DNA of 64,000 nt from Scybalocola_A sp900557175 (GTDB lineage: Bacteria; Bacillota; Clostridia; Lachnospirales; Lachnospiraceae), in NCBI GenBank assembly GCA_937890745.1, contig CALADH010000090.1:1-64000 (forward strand), written 5' to 3'. The notes below the pieces were generated by a model that did no database searches, had not been told where the DNA came from, and worked only from the letters and a program-made list of their open reading frames with translations. Shown here one piece after another: positions 26,318-36,572 of the stretch (position 1 is its first letter; the number at the start of each line of letters is the position of its first letter). Both the position numbers and the translations under genes were made by a program.

Positions 26318-27097
26318 ATGAATTTTATGATTGCGGCATATAGTGACGTAGGAATAAAAAAGCATACAAATCAGGACGCCCTTCTCATTAAAACAGCACA
26401 GACAAATCTCGGAAAGGTTTGTCTGTGTGTTGTCTGTGATGGTATGGGTGGTTTGTCAAACGGGGAGCTTGCAAGTGCAACTGTCATTCGGGAGATGGAA
26501 AGATGGTTTGAACATATATTTCCGGAAAATATTGAGCGGGGCTTTGATGCCGGAGAGCTGAAGCTGCAGTGGGACAATATTGTACTGGAACAGAATATAA
26601 AGCTGGGCAAATATGCCGCGGCACGAGGTATCCGCATGGGTACGACTGTGGCGGCAATTCTGATTGTAGGCGGCAAATACTATATTATGAATGTCGGCGA
26701 TTCGAGAGTTTATATGCTGACAGACCGTTTGGTGTTATTAACAAAAGATCAAACGTTTGTTCAGTATGAGATGGACAGCGGACGGATGACGCCAGAGGAG
26801 GCGGCAGTGCATCCGCAGCGCAATGTCCTTTTACAGTGTGTCGGTGCGTCGGACAGTGTGACGCCTGATTTTTTTACCGGGGATGCCATGGAAAATACAG
26901 TTTTTATGCTTTGCAGCGATGGTTTCCGTCATGTCATCACGGAACAGGAGATTTATGAAAAATTAAATCCTTATGTGCTTACGGATGAAAGACAGATGCG
27001 GGATAATGCGGCATGGCTTACAGAACTTAATAAGCAGCGCATGGAAGTCGATAATATTTCGGCGGCGCTTGTGAAGATATGTCAGGAGGCGGGCTGA
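26318..27097 (+). CDS. PP2C-type Ser/Thr protein phosphatase
   Basis: A 259-residue cytosolic PPM phosphatase that removes phosphate from Ser/Thr. Metal-binding motifs are complete: D near residue 38 in V-C-D-G-M-G-G, the N-V-G-D-S-R-V-Y motif near 125, and C-S-D-G-F near 205. It lies 15 bases after the protease-FHA gene and its stop overlaps the start of the kinase gene (TGATG), so phosphatase and kinase are made together. It is the likely antagonist of that kinase. Confidence 0.95.
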   Translation: MNFMIAAYSDVGIKKHTNQDALLIKTAQTNLGKVCLCVVCDGMGGLSNGELASATVIREMERWFEHIFPENIERGFDAGELKLQWDNIVLEQNIKLGKYAAARGIRMGTTVAAILIVGGKYYIMNVGDSRVYMLTDRLVLLTKDQTFVQYEMDSGRMTPEEAAVHPQRNVLLQCVGASDSVTPDFFTGDAMENTVFMLCSDGFRHVITEQEIYEKLNPYVLTDERQMRDNAAWLTELNKQRMEVDNISAALVKICQEAG

Positions 27098-28902
27098 TGA
27101 TACAGATAGGTTCACTTGTTGACGGTAAGTATAAGGTGCTTGGAAAAATCGGTCAGGGCGGGATGAGCGTCGTTTATTTGGCGCTCAATGAAAGAGCCAA
27201 TAAAACATGGGCGATTAAAGAAGTGCGTAAAGACGGTGTCCAGGATTTTGCAACGGTGCGGCAGGGCCTTATTGCTGAGACAAATATTTTAAAAGGATTG
27301 AATCATAAATATTTGCCGAGCATTGTTGATGTGATTGATGACGGCGAATCTTTTCTTATTGTTATGGACTATATTCAGGGAAAATCCCTGAAGGAAATAT
27401 TGAAAGAAACGATGGCTTCGGAAGGACTTCCGATTGGCGTGGAAGATGTCGTTGCGTGGGGAAAGCAGCTGTGCGATGTTCTTTATTATTTACATACGCG
27501 GCCGGATCCTATTATTTACAGAGATATGAAGCCGGCCAATGTTATGCTTAAGCCGGATGGGGAAATTTCTTTAATTGATTTTGGTACAGCACGGGTTTTT
27601 AAGACAGGTAATTCAGAGGATACGGTATGCCTTGGAACACCGGGATATGCGGCGCCTGAACAGTATGGCGGCAACGGTCAGACAAGAGCGCAGACGGATA
27701 TTTATTGCCTTGGTGCGACGATGCATCATTTGATTACAGGGCGCGATCCGGCGGCAACGCCTTTTAATTTCCCGCCGATTACACAGTGCCGTCCGACACT
27801 TATTGACGAGACGCCGAGAGAGTTAAGAAATATGCTCCTCGGACTTGAAATTATTATCAAAAAGTGCACTCAGTATGAGATGAAAGACAGGTATCAGACG
27901 TGTGCCGAATTAAGATATGACTTAGATCATCCTGAAGAACTTGGACTTCCTTATAGAAAAAAATTGAGACATAAGATGACTGCTTTTAGTGTATGTGCAG
28001 GGATGTCAGTGCTTTTAGGCGCCGGCGCGGTATTCGGAACGGTGATGGAAAGCGCCACTGAAAAAAGTGGTTATGATTATTATATCAGTGAGGCGTCTGT
28101 AGCGTCTGCCTCTGAAAAGTTTGATTTGTATGAAAAAGCCATTGCCCTGAATCCGACAAGGGAAGATGCCTATTTGTCTATTCTTGACACAATGCTTGAA
28201 GATAATGATTTTTCAACAGAGGATGATATAAGACTGACATCCATATTAAATTCACGCTATAACAACCGCGGACAGGATAATAAAACGTATTTTCAGGCAA
28301 ATAAAAGTGGTTATGTAGAGTTTTCTTATCAGCTTGGGCTTGCTTATTATTATTCCGTCGGCGGCAGCGGTGACAAATCCTCGGCAGTCGGATGGTTTAA
28401 TAATGTGACGGCAGCCGATATGTCGGAGCTTGATTTTGGTGAGAATAACAAGTATAAAGAAAGCTGGCAGGCGCGGGCAAAGATTCTCGGAAAGATAAGC
28501 AGCTATTATAAAAATAAGCTTGATATTACAAATCAGATGGGTGATGCGGAAGTTTCTTATCTTGATTATTGGAATGATCTGATGGCTTTGATGGACGACG
28601 GCGTAGCAGATAAGGACAATATTATTACAGAGCTGCGGCTGTACAATGAAATTGTTTATCAAATCTATACGAGAACATTGGAATTTAAAAATGAGGCAGG
28701 GCTGACCGAAAAAGACATGAATGAAGCATTGTCGGAAATTTCAAAACGGCTTGATCAGATGAACACGTCGGGCAATCAGCTTGCAAAGCAGCTTGTCAAT
28801 GAAATCATGGAAAATATGGATCTTGCCGTAAAAAATATTGCAGCAACTTATGCCGCAGGCAGTTTTGATGCTGAAATTTCAGAACAGGAGGGCGGACAAT
28901 GA
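27097..28902 (+). CDS. Membrane Ser/Thr protein kinase (PknB-like) of the type VII island
   Basis: A 601-residue kinase. Kinase domain 1-275 with G-x-G-x-x-S glycine loop (near 18), catalytic Y141-R-D143-x-K-P-A-N and D161-F-G, so it looks active. One membrane helix at about 294-316, and an extracytoplasmic helical region of about 280 residues that may hold TPR-like repeats instead of PASTA repeats. ATG 27097 overlaps the phosphatase stop; RBS AGGAGG. Its last codons overlap the next gene (ATGA). Likely substrates are neighbouring FHA-partner proteins carrying ETTVL motifs. Confidence 0.93.
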   Translation: MIQIGSLVDGKYKVLGKIGQGGMSVVYLALNERANKTWAIKEVRKDGVQDFATVRQGLIAETNILKGLNHKYLPSIVDVIDDGESFLIVMDYIQGKSLKEILKETMASEGLPIGVEDVVAWGKQLCDVLYYLHTRPDPIIYRDMKPANVMLKPDGEISLIDFGTARVFKTGNSEDTVCLGTPGYAAPEQYGGNGQTRAQTDIYCLGATMHHLITGRDPAATPFNFPPITQCRPTLIDETPRELRNMLLGLEIIIKKCTQYEMKDRYQTCAELRYDLDHPEELGLPYRKKLRHKMTAFSVCAGMSVLLGAGAVFGTVMESATEKSGYDYYISEASVASASEKFDLYEKAIALNPTREDAYLSILDTMLEDNDFSTEDDIRLTSILNSRYNNRGQDNKTYFQANKSGYVEFSYQLGLAYYYSVGGSGDKSSAVGWFNNVTAADMSELDFGENNKYKESWQARAKILGKISSYYKNKLDITNQMGDAEVSYLDYWNDLMALMDDGVADKDNIITELRLYNEIVYQIYTRTLEFKNEAGLTEKDMNEALSEISKRLDQMNTSGNQLAKQLVNEIMENMDLAVKNIAATYAAGSFDAEISEQEGGQ

Positions 28903-29402
28903 GCACACAAAATTTTGAGCAGCTTATGAATTTGTACGGCAATATAAAAATAATATGCATCATTGGCGCCAGTCTTTTTCTGATTGCGGCGGTCATTCTC
29001 TTTTTTGTGTTAAAGATACCGTCTGTTTTTGGAGAACTGACAGGACGGACAGCCAAAAAAGCGATTGAGGAAATGATCTCATCTGATCATTCGGGAAGTC
29101 TCGGCGCTTCAAGAAAAATCGGTGATGATGGTTTGAGACGTAAATCAAAGATTACCGGGATTCTCGGAACAGCAAAGCTTCGGCGCAAGCCTTCGGGCAG
29201 CACGGGAAATCTTGCGACGGAGAAGATGACAGAACGCACAGCCGCGCCGATAGGTGGCGGCACGGCTGTGACGCAGAGTTATCCGGCAGAGCAAATCCCA
29301 GAACCGCCGCAGGAGACAACGGTTTTAAATCAGAAAGCCGGACGGGGCGGTTTTATCCTTGAAAAGAGTATTGTTATGATACATACGGACGAGGTGATGT
29401 GA
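28899..29402 (+). CDS. Single-TM protein with basic cytosolic tail and ETTVL motif
   Basis: A 167-residue protein of unknown family. One membrane helix lies at about 18-40. The rest is a basic, Ser/Thr-rich cytosolic tail ending in E-T-T-V-L (139-143) and a short C-terminal hydrophobic stretch. The same E-T-T-V-L string occurs in the protease-FHA protein of the operon. This suggests a phospho-threonine docking site for an FHA domain. It overlaps the kinase gene by 4 bases. Confidence 0.8.
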   Translation: MSTQNFEQLMNLYGNIKIICIIGASLFLIAAVILFFVLKIPSVFGELTGRTAKKAIEEMISSDHSGSLGASRKIGDDGLRRKSKITGILGTAKLRRKPSGSTGNLATEKMTERTAAPIGGGTAVTQSYPAEQIPEPPQETTVLNQKAGRGGFILEKSIVMIHTDEVM

Positions 29403-29403
29403 G

Positions 29404-29850
29404 ATGAAGGTGAAAAAAACATTTTTATTAGCGGCAGTCTGCATGATGATTTCATCTCTGTCGGTACTGGGAATGCCTTTTGTGGATTTTGAGTCGGGCG
29501 GTGCGGCAAAGCTTGCCGGATATGCCATGGGGCTTGTCTTTTGGCTGTTTTTAGCAGCGGGTTTTGTATTTTACAGACTAACATATAAGACACTTGGAAA
29601 GTCAGTCCGTATTTCAGATAAAGAGCGGCCGGCAATATTGAAGTTTTTCAGTAACCGCCCGGCTATAGCGGCAGATGTCCTGCTCATTGTCAGTATAGTA
29701 TGGAATGTATTTTCAGCAGCGGGGATGATAAAAATGCAATTACTGAATGCAGTGTTTGCTTCGCTTATATTTATTGCTTTTCATATGCATTATATGCTCA
29801 ATGGAAAAGCATTTGAATATATGATCAGAAACTTAAAAAAGGAGGACTAA
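29404..29850 (+). CDS. Small polytopic membrane protein of the type VII island
   Basis: A 148-residue protein with four hydrophobic helices (about 5-25, 38-60, 80-100, 108-125) and basic cytosolic segments. I do not recognise the family. It is packed between the ETTVL protein (1-base gap) and the giant surface protein (8-base gap), so it belongs to the same operon. Size and topology would fit a small membrane component of the secretion machine, but there is no motif to support it. Confidence 0.78.
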   Translation: MKVKKTFLLAAVCMMISSLSVLGMPFVDFESGGAAKLAGYAMGLVFWLFLAAGFVFYRLTYKTLGKSVRISDKERPAILKFFSNRPAIAADVLLIVSIVWNVFSAAGMIKMQLLNAVFASLIFIAFHMHYMLNGKAFEYMIRNLKKED

Positions 29851-29858
29851 AGCATATT

Positions 29859-32800
29859 ATGAAAAAAAGAAAATTTAGAGAAAGGATGATTGCATGGCTG
29901 TTGGCAATCACGATGATTATTGGCGGTTGTGTAATGCCCGATCATCGTCTGGTCAGCTATGCCGCCCAGACAGAAGAAAGATATACGGGCGGAGCGGATC
30001 AGGGCAATGCCGGTGACAGCAGTGCGGTAAACGGTTATGCCGCAGATGTTCATGCAAAAACAACGGCGGCTGCCGACTATACAGTAACAATCAATACTTC
30101 GGCAATTTATCCGGAAGAAACAGTGCAGTTAAGTGCCGTCGTGACGGATAGTACGACAGGAGCAAAGATTTCTGACGCGGCTCTTGTGTGGTCTTTAGAG
30201 GGAAATCCACCACCGGCAGTGCTCACGTCCGATGGCAAATTGACGGTTGCTAAGGGAACAGCAGCCGGAACAAAGCTTACTGTAAAGGCAGCATATACAG
30301 ATGCACAGACACAATCAGAATATTCCGGTACATTGGAATTAACAACATCTGAGAGACAAACGGCGACTGTGACATTCAATGTGAAAGATTCCCATAATAG
30401 TAATTCAATTGCCAACGCGAAGATAATATTAACACAGAGCACGAATCCTTTAAATCAGGAAGTGACAGCTGTTGGTAACGGCAATGGACAGTATACCGCA
30501 ACCGTTTATACAGGTATTTCCTATACGGTTGAAGTCGAGGCACAAAATTATAAACAGTCAACCAGTAAGCTGACGATGAATCCAGGCATGGGAGTACAGA
30601 AAATTGAGCTGACAACATCACGCACGGCTGCTGATATTCAGATTAATGTTCCTTCGGGAGAGTTTTATGCCGGTGATACAGTGACTTTATCGGTGCAGCT
30701 CCCGGATGAATGGAACGGTGAAACGGTAACGTGGAGTTCTGATAAGGGAACAATAACGCAGGACGGTCAGCTGACCTTTGACGGTTTTGGCGCTGTTAAT
30801 GTGACAGCCTCATGTCACGGCGTGACTTCCAATGAAGCGGTGATTGTTTTTAAGCCGATCAACGATAAGACACAGGTTGAAGTCAAGGTTTATAAAGATA
30901 AAGACCATAAGACAGAGATTAGCGATCCTGATAATAAGGATGAGGTTTATCCGAACGAGACGGTTTATGTTGGTGCGAAGGTGACATATAAAGGTGGATT
31001 GCCAAGCAGTGACGGAACAATGACATTTAAGGTGGAAAAGAAGACGTCGGATGGTAAATATGCTGAAGTATATACGTCAGAGCAGCCTGTTGCTGTCAAC
31101 AAGGCTGACGGGCTTGCGTCTGTTGAAGTTCCGGCAGACAAGCTTTTGACAGCAGGCGCGTACAGAGTGACAGCCGAATATAAAGGCGTGGCGCCGGGGT
31201 GGAACGATAAGGTCGCGGCTACATCTAATCAGGCGACATTTGCTATTACACCGAAAGGAGGACAGAAAGTATCTTTTGACGAAGGCATTCCGGCAGAATA
31301 TGTCTATAAGACAGATGAGATTTCGGTCGGCTTTAGCGGATCTATGGCAACTAATGATGAAAACAAATACGAGATTACTGTTGAAAGCGAAGGCAATGTT
31401 TTTGTACCTGAATCTGTCAAACTAAAGGGGATTTCAGTAAGCGAGACGGCTGATAAAAACGGACTTTATAAAGTGGAAGGTACAGTTGCTTTTATACTGA
31501 ATAATGTCGGTGAAGATGCGAAAATCAAGATTACTCTTAAGGATCATCAAGATGCAAATCAGCAGGTTTATGCCGACGCTGTGGCAGAATATAAGTTTAA
31601 AGTAAAGCCAAAGCCGCTGACAATTTCAGGGATTACATTTGCAGATAAGACTTATGATAGTACATCAGATATACAATTAGAATCAGTCAGCTTAAATGGC
31701 ATTGAAGTACCTGACAGAGGGAAGGTACAGGTTGATATCGGCGAAATGCAGAATAATGGCAGTGGTTCTAAAGTATTCCATCTGACAGGCAGTGACGCCA
31801 CAGATGCCACAGATGAAGGCTATCCTTTGTCTTTAGAGGAAAAAGATCCAAAGCTTGAGCTTATTGGTGATAGCGCGGGCAAGTATACGCTTGATACGAC
31901 AGGCCATGAGAACTATAAGGCAAAAATTAAAAAGCGTCTGATTGGTATTAACAAGGAGGCGCTTAAACTTGAACAGGCGTACTGGTCTGATATTTATACA
32001 AAATATGATGGTGACCTCGAAAAAGATATTTATAATACGGCGCTGAACGAAGCCGCCTTTGAAAAACGTGAGCAGCTTTATACGAATATTGTTGAGAGCG
32101 AAAAACAGGAGATACTTAATCAGCTTAGAGACTACCATCCGAAATTTGAGGCAGACGCGAATAAATTCTCCGGTACAGACAAAGACAGCTATGATATTTA
32201 TGCATGGAATCCTAAGGCAAAAAATCCTTTGACAAACTATGAATTTTCTTTTGAAAACGATCCGATCAAGGCGGGGACATTGACAATCGTTGCCGCAGAT
32301 GTGATAGAAACAGATTTTACGGTTGTCGGTGACAATGCTTTGCAAAAAGATGCTAAAAGCTTCTATGTCCGCAGCCGTTCTGATGCAGATGCTTCTGTAA
32401 TCAGCTGTGTCAATGAAGAAGGCAGTGTAAAGTATAATGCGGTTGAATTTTTAGATAAATTAGGTAAAGATGATGAGGATACGTATTTTAATCCTTCAAA
32501 AAAAGATGCAGTATGGCCGGAAACGAATGGGAAAATTGCATTTATACTTGAGAAAGTAGAGGACGGTTTAATAGTAGCTTCAACAAAGCCATATGTCATG
32601 AACTTTACCAGTGATGGCGGTGTCCAGTCGCAGATCACAGTAAAAGCCAACAATGCCCAAAATGGCATAACCTTTGGTAAAGTTCTTGAAACTTTAACCT
32701 TTGGTTTGTTCGGAAATAAGGATAATACGACGGCGGAAATTACATACAGCGATAAACCAAGCGATGAACAAAGTGGTGTGAAAGAACGCTATTATGCGGT

Positions 32801-35800
32801 TGTAGGCTATGATGAGTGGCAGAAAAACGTAAATTATGAGAAAGCTTTGAAAACTTTCACAGACTGGACTCCGGTTGATTCTGATACAAAGATTAACTTT
32901 GAAGACGGACGTCAGCTTGTGCTTTCCAAAGTTGTCGATAACGTCGGAAATATTCAGTATGTTATGTCCAACGGTATTGTTGTGGATTCTGTAAAGCCGG
33001 ATACGATTAAAGCTGAAATTACAAATCCGTCCGAAGATGATGTTTATAATAAAGATGTTAACATCAATGTTTCGGTTTCTGATTTTATCAACGATGAGAC
33101 GGCATACTCCGGTATCGCAAGTGTTGATTACAAGGTTGAAATCAGCCATGACAACGTCATTACTGATGAAACAAAGTGGGATATATATACAGAAAAAACA
33201 AATTTGTCTAAGGAAACACCGCCAACAGATATTGAAAATGCCGATGTCCTTAAGTCACAGGCATCATACAGCGGCATAATTACAGTTTCGCCAAAAAATC
33301 AGAAGTGCTCAACAGATCCGGGCGTTAAAAACCGCATGAGAGTTACGATATGGGCGACAGATTATGCGGGCAATGTGACGGAAGAAAAGACAGTTGATTT
33401 TGATTTTGACACAACAGCGCCAAAACTTGAAATTTCATTTGACGGTGAAGCTGTCAATGAAAAGTATTTTAATAAAGACAGAACAGTGACAGTCAAAGTG
33501 ACAGAAGCTTATTTTGATGCGGAAGGAGTTGATTGCACGACAACGGGCGCCGATAATATTCAGCCGTGGAAGCCTGTTGGTGACAATGTCTATGAGGCAA
33601 AATATGTCTATAACAGGGACGGCGACTGGGAATTCGGTATGAAAGTGACCGACATGGCAGGCAACGTTTCGAATATGGCAGACAGCTTCGGTGGTGAAGA
33701 CAATGTACCTGCAAATTATAAGAAGTTTACGATCGATAAGACGGCGCCTGAAATCACGGATATTCACTACTATATGTATCAGGGCGAAAATGTGATTGAA
33801 ATCACACCGGGTAAGGCAGAGGCAGAAAGATTTTACGGCAATGCAAAAATTTATGCCGTGCTGACACTTAAAGAACATAATTTTGATGCAGACGATAAAA
33901 CAGGTGCCAAAGAAAGCGGTCTTGAGTTAGATATTACGGCAAACGATAAGGGTGGCAATTATGCAGAGCCGACGCATCAGTTTGCAGAAGACAACGGTGA
34001 TGTGCATACATTAAGAGTTGATTTTAACGGTGATGCGAACTATATCTTTGATATGCAGTACACAGATAAGGCAGGAAATACGCTTGAAAAAGATTATGTT
34101 GCCGAATATTTTACTGTAGATACTAAAGAGCCATCGGCAAATATTTCCGTACTCGGAAAGACATGGGATAAAATTCTTGAAGTGATTACTTTTGGTCTGT
34201 TTTCAAATAAAAATGAGACTGTAGAAATCAGCAATGTGTTCGATCAGACAGCAGGAGTGGCGGCAGTTCAGTACTATAAGAGCCATGATGCAATGACAGT
34301 TGGGCAGCTTGATAATGCTGCATGGACAAATGGCAGCACACTGACACTGGGACCGAATCAGCAGGCCATTGTTTACGGTAAAATTACGGATAAGTCAGGA
34401 AACTATACATATATCAGTACGAATGGCTTTGTGCTTGATAATATGATTGACGCGCCGCAGATTGATATTGTCGTGCCGAAACCTTTGAATGAGATTTATA
34501 ACAGTGATGTTGATGCTAAAATTAAGGTTGTTGATCCTGATCCGACAGGTAATCATGATTATGCAGGCTTGCAGTCTGTTTACTATGAAATCAGAAATAA
34601 TGGTGCGGTCACGCAGTCGGGCAATCTGAATGTTCAGGCAGGTGAAGCGAGACAGCAGTCTGTGGAAGATATCATAAGAATCAGTGCGCAGAAGAATAAC
34701 AGCAATAATGTTCAGATTTATGTTAAAGCAGTCGATAATGCCGGCAATAGTGCAGAAAAAACACTGGATTTAAAAATTGATATCACAAAGCCGAATATTT
34801 CAGTGACATTTGATAATAATGCACCGCTGAATCAAAAGTATTATAAAGCAACAAGAACAGCAACGATTGTTATTAAGGAACGTAATTTTGATCCAAACAA
34901 TGTACAGATTAATATTACGAATACGCACGGTACAAAAGCGCAGATTTCAGGCTGGTCTTCAAGTGCTAACCAAGGTGTGTCAGATGAGGCAGTACATACA
35001 GCAAGAATTGTGTTTGCTGCAGACGGCGATTATAAATTTACAGTAGATTGTACAGATTTGGCTTTAAACAAGGCAGCAAATCCGTATACGTCCGAAGAAT
35101 TTACAATCGACAAGACAATTCCGACAATCAATGTGTCCTATGATAACAATAATGCATTAAACGGCAGTTTCTACAAAGCCGGACGTACAGCGACAATTAC
35201 AATTAAGGAACACAATTTCCGTGCAGGCGATGTCAAGGTGACAACGACAGCAGCTTTAAGTGGCAAAGGTGTTTCGGCGCCGTCAGTGAGTGGCTGGTCA
35301 TTAAGCGGTGATAATCATACGGCAACAGTGCGCTTTAACTCAGATGCGGATTATACATTGGATATCGCTTATGCAGATTTGGCAGGCAATGCGGCCGCCG
35401 ATTATGCACAGGATAAGTTTACAGTCGATTTGACAACGCCGGAGATTGAAATTACAGGTGTTAAGAATAAGTCAGCCAATAACGGCACAGTAGCGCCGGA
35501 GATTAAGGTGACAGATACAAACTTTATTGCATCGGGTGTGAAGCTGTCACTGACAGGTGTTAATAAAGGTAAGCTTTCAGCCGATGCAATGGTGACAAAG
35601 GCAGCACTTGGCAGCGGACAGGTCATTACTTTCAGAAACTTCGGAAAGGATATGGATGATATTTATACGCTGACAGCAACTGTAACGGATAAATCCGGCA
35701 ATGAGACGAAAAAGAGTATTACATTTTCTGTCAACAGAAACGGTTCTACATATGTTTTGAGTGATGATTTAAAGCAGCTTCTTGAGACAGGATTTACAAA

Positions 35801-36497
35801 CAGTCCGAAGGATATTGTTATTGAAGAAATCAATGTAGATACACTTGAATTTATCGAGCTGACTTATAGTAAGGACGGTAAGGTTGTTAAGCTTAAGGAG
35901 GGCACAGATTATACAGTGAAGTCCGAGGGCGGAAGCAATCAGTGGAAGAAGTATATTTACACAATTAAGGCATCCTGTTTTGAGGAAGAAGGCGCTTATG
36001 CCATCAATATTTATTCTGAAGACAGAGCCAAGAATACATCGACAAACAGAATCAAGGAAAAGAGCATTGAGTTTGTTGTCGATAAGACACCGCCGACAAT
36101 GGTTATTTCAAATATTGAAGACCGCGGCCGATATAAAGAGGACAGACATACATTTACACTGAGCGTGAAAGATAATACAACTTTATCTTATGTAGAGCTT
36201 TATCTTGACGGAAAGCTTGCCCATACATATAAAGGGGACGAGCTTATTGCAGAAAACGGCACAATTTCAATTAATGTGGAAAATAAGGGTGAGTATCAGA
36301 CCGTCCGCCTTATTGCTTATGATGAGGCAGGAAACCCGACAGAGCCAATGGAATATAGTGTTCTCGTTACATCAAGCTGGTGGATCCAGTTCTACATGAA
36401 TACGCCGCTGTTTGTCGGTTCGATTATCGGTCTTGCGGCAGTGATCGGTTTAGTGATATTGATTATTGTGAAGCGCAAAAAGAAAAATGCACAGTAA
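29859..36497 (+). CDS. Giant Ig-like-repeat surface protein with C-terminal membrane anchor
   Basis: A 2212-residue secreted protein. Signal peptide about 1-35; Big_2-like and other Ig-like beta domains from about 65 to 650; then many repeated ~90-150-residue Ig-like units. The repeats are clearest around 1195-1250, 1645-1700 and 1760-1820, each with a Y-x-K/N-x-R-T-x-T-x-x-I/V pattern and a D-x-A-G-N motif. Two short internal repeats contain T-F-G-L-F-x-N-K. The C-terminus is a membrane helix (about 2180-2203) followed by basic residues; no LPXTG motif. It could form a long stalk or filament. Its position inside the secretion operon suggests an extracellular part of the system, perhaps taking the place of EsaA/YueB. 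Confidence 0.88.
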   Translation: MKKRKFRERMIAWLLAITMIIGGCVMPDHRLVSYAAQTEERYTGGADQGNAGDSSAVNGYAADVHAKTTAAADYTVTINTSAIYPEETVQLSAVVTDSTTGAKISDAALVWSLEGNPPPAVLTSDGKLTVAKGTAAGTKLTVKAAYTDAQTQSEYSGTLELTTSERQTATVTFNVKDSHNSNSIANAKIILTQSTNPLNQEVTAVGNGNGQYTATVYTGISYTVEVEAQNYKQSTSKLTMNPGMGVQKIELTTSRTAADIQINVPSGEFYAGDTVTLSVQLPDEWNGETVTWSSDKGTITQDGQLTFDGFGAVNVTASCHGVTSNEAVIVFKPINDKTQVEVKVYKDKDHKTEISDPDNKDEVYPNETVYVGAKVTYKGGLPSSDGTMTFKVEKKTSDGKYAEVYTSEQPVAVNKADGLASVEVPADKLLTAGAYRVTAEYKGVAPGWNDKVAATSNQATFAITPKGGQKVSFDEGIPAEYVYKTDEISVGFSGSMATNDENKYEITVESEGNVFVPESVKLKGISVSETADKNGLYKVEGTVAFILNNVGEDAKIKITLKDHQDANQQVYADAVAEYKFKVKPKPLTISGITFADKTYDSTSDIQLESVSLNGIEVPDRGKVQVDIGEMQNNGSGSKVFHLTGSDATDATDEGYPLSLEEKDPKLELIGDSAGKYTLDTTGHENYKAKIKKRLIGINKEALKLEQAYWSDIYTKYDGDLEKDIYNTALNEAAFEKREQLYTNIVESEKQEILNQLRDYHPKFEADANKFSGTDKDSYDIYAWNPKAKNPLTNYEFSFENDPIKAGTLTIVAADVIETDFTVVGDNALQKDAKSFYVRSRSDADASVISCVNEEGSVKYNAVEFLDKLGKDDEDTYFNPSKKDAVWPETNGKIAFILEKVEDGLIVASTKPYVMNFTSDGGVQSQITVKANNAQNGITFGKVLETLTFGLFGNKDNTTAEITYSDKPSDEQSGVKERYYAVVGYDEWQKNVNYEKALKTFTDWTPVDSDTKINFEDGRQLVLSKVVDNVGNIQYVMSNGIVVDSVKPDTIKAEITNPSEDDVYNKDVNINVSVSDFINDETAYSGIASVDYKVEISHDNVITDETKWDIYTEKTNLSKETPPTDIENADVLKSQASYSGIITVSPKNQKCSTDPGVKNRMRVTIWATDYAGNVTEEKTVDFDFDTTAPKLEISFDGEAVNEKYFNKDRTVTVKVTEAYFDAEGVDCTTTGADNIQPWKPVGDNVYEAKYVYNRDGDWEFGMKVTDMAGNVSNMADSFGGEDNVPANYKKFTIDKTAPEITDIHYYMYQGENVIEITPGKAEAERFYGNAKIYAVLTLKEHNFDADDKTGAKESGLELDITANDKGGNYAEPTHQFAEDNGDVHTLRVDFNGDANYIFDMQYTDKAGNTLEKDYVAEYFTVDTKEPSANISVLGKTWDKILEVITFGLFSNKNETVEISNVFDQTAGVAAVQYYKSHDAMTVGQLDNAAWTNGSTLTLGPNQQAIVYGKITDKSGNYTYISTNGFVLDNMIDAPQIDIVVPKPLNEIYNSDVDAKIKVVDPDPTGNHDYAGLQSVYYEIRNNGAVTQSGNLNVQAGEARQQSVEDIIRISAQKNNSNNVQIYVKAVDNAGNSAEKTLDLKIDITKPNISVTFDNNAPLNQKYYKATRTATIVIKERNFDPNNVQINITNTHGTKAQISGWSSSANQGVSDEAVHTARIVFAADGDYKFTVDCTDLALNKAANPYTSEEFTIDKTIPTINVSYDNNNALNGSFYKAGRTATITIKEHNFRAGDVKVTTTAALSGKGVSAPSVSGWSLSGDNHTATVRFNSDADYTLDIAYADLAGNAAADYAQDKFTVDLTTPEIEITGVKNKSANNGTVAPEIKVTDTNFIASGVKLSLTGVNKGKLSADAMVTKAALGSGQVITFRNFGKDMDDIYTLTATVTDKSGNETKKSITFSVNRNGSTYVLSDDLKQLLETGFTNSPKDIVIEEINVDTLEFIELTYSKDGKVVKLKEGTDYTVKSEGGSNQWKKYIYTIKASCFEEEGAYAINIYSEDRAKNTSTNRIKEKSIEFVVDKTPPTMVISNIEDRGRYKEDRHTFTLSVKDNTTLSYVELYLDGKLAHTYKGDELIAENGTISINVENKGEYQTVRLIAYDEAGNPTEPMEYSVLVTSSWWIQFYMNTPLFVGSIIGLAAVIGLVILIIVKRKKKNAQ

Positions 36498-36525
36498 TTA
36501 TTGAGAAAATATTAAAATGAGTGTT

Positions 36526-36543
36526 CCCGCCAAAGACGGCGGG
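36526..36543 (+). other. GC-rich hairpin before the WXG100 gene
   Basis: CCCGCC / GGCGGG with loop AAAGAC, between the giant surface protein and the WXG100 RBS. No T run follows, so it is more likely a processing or stability element for the WXG100 mRNA than a terminator. Confidence 0.55.
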
Positions 36544-36572
36544 GTACTGAAAAATAAAAGGAGGAATTTAAT

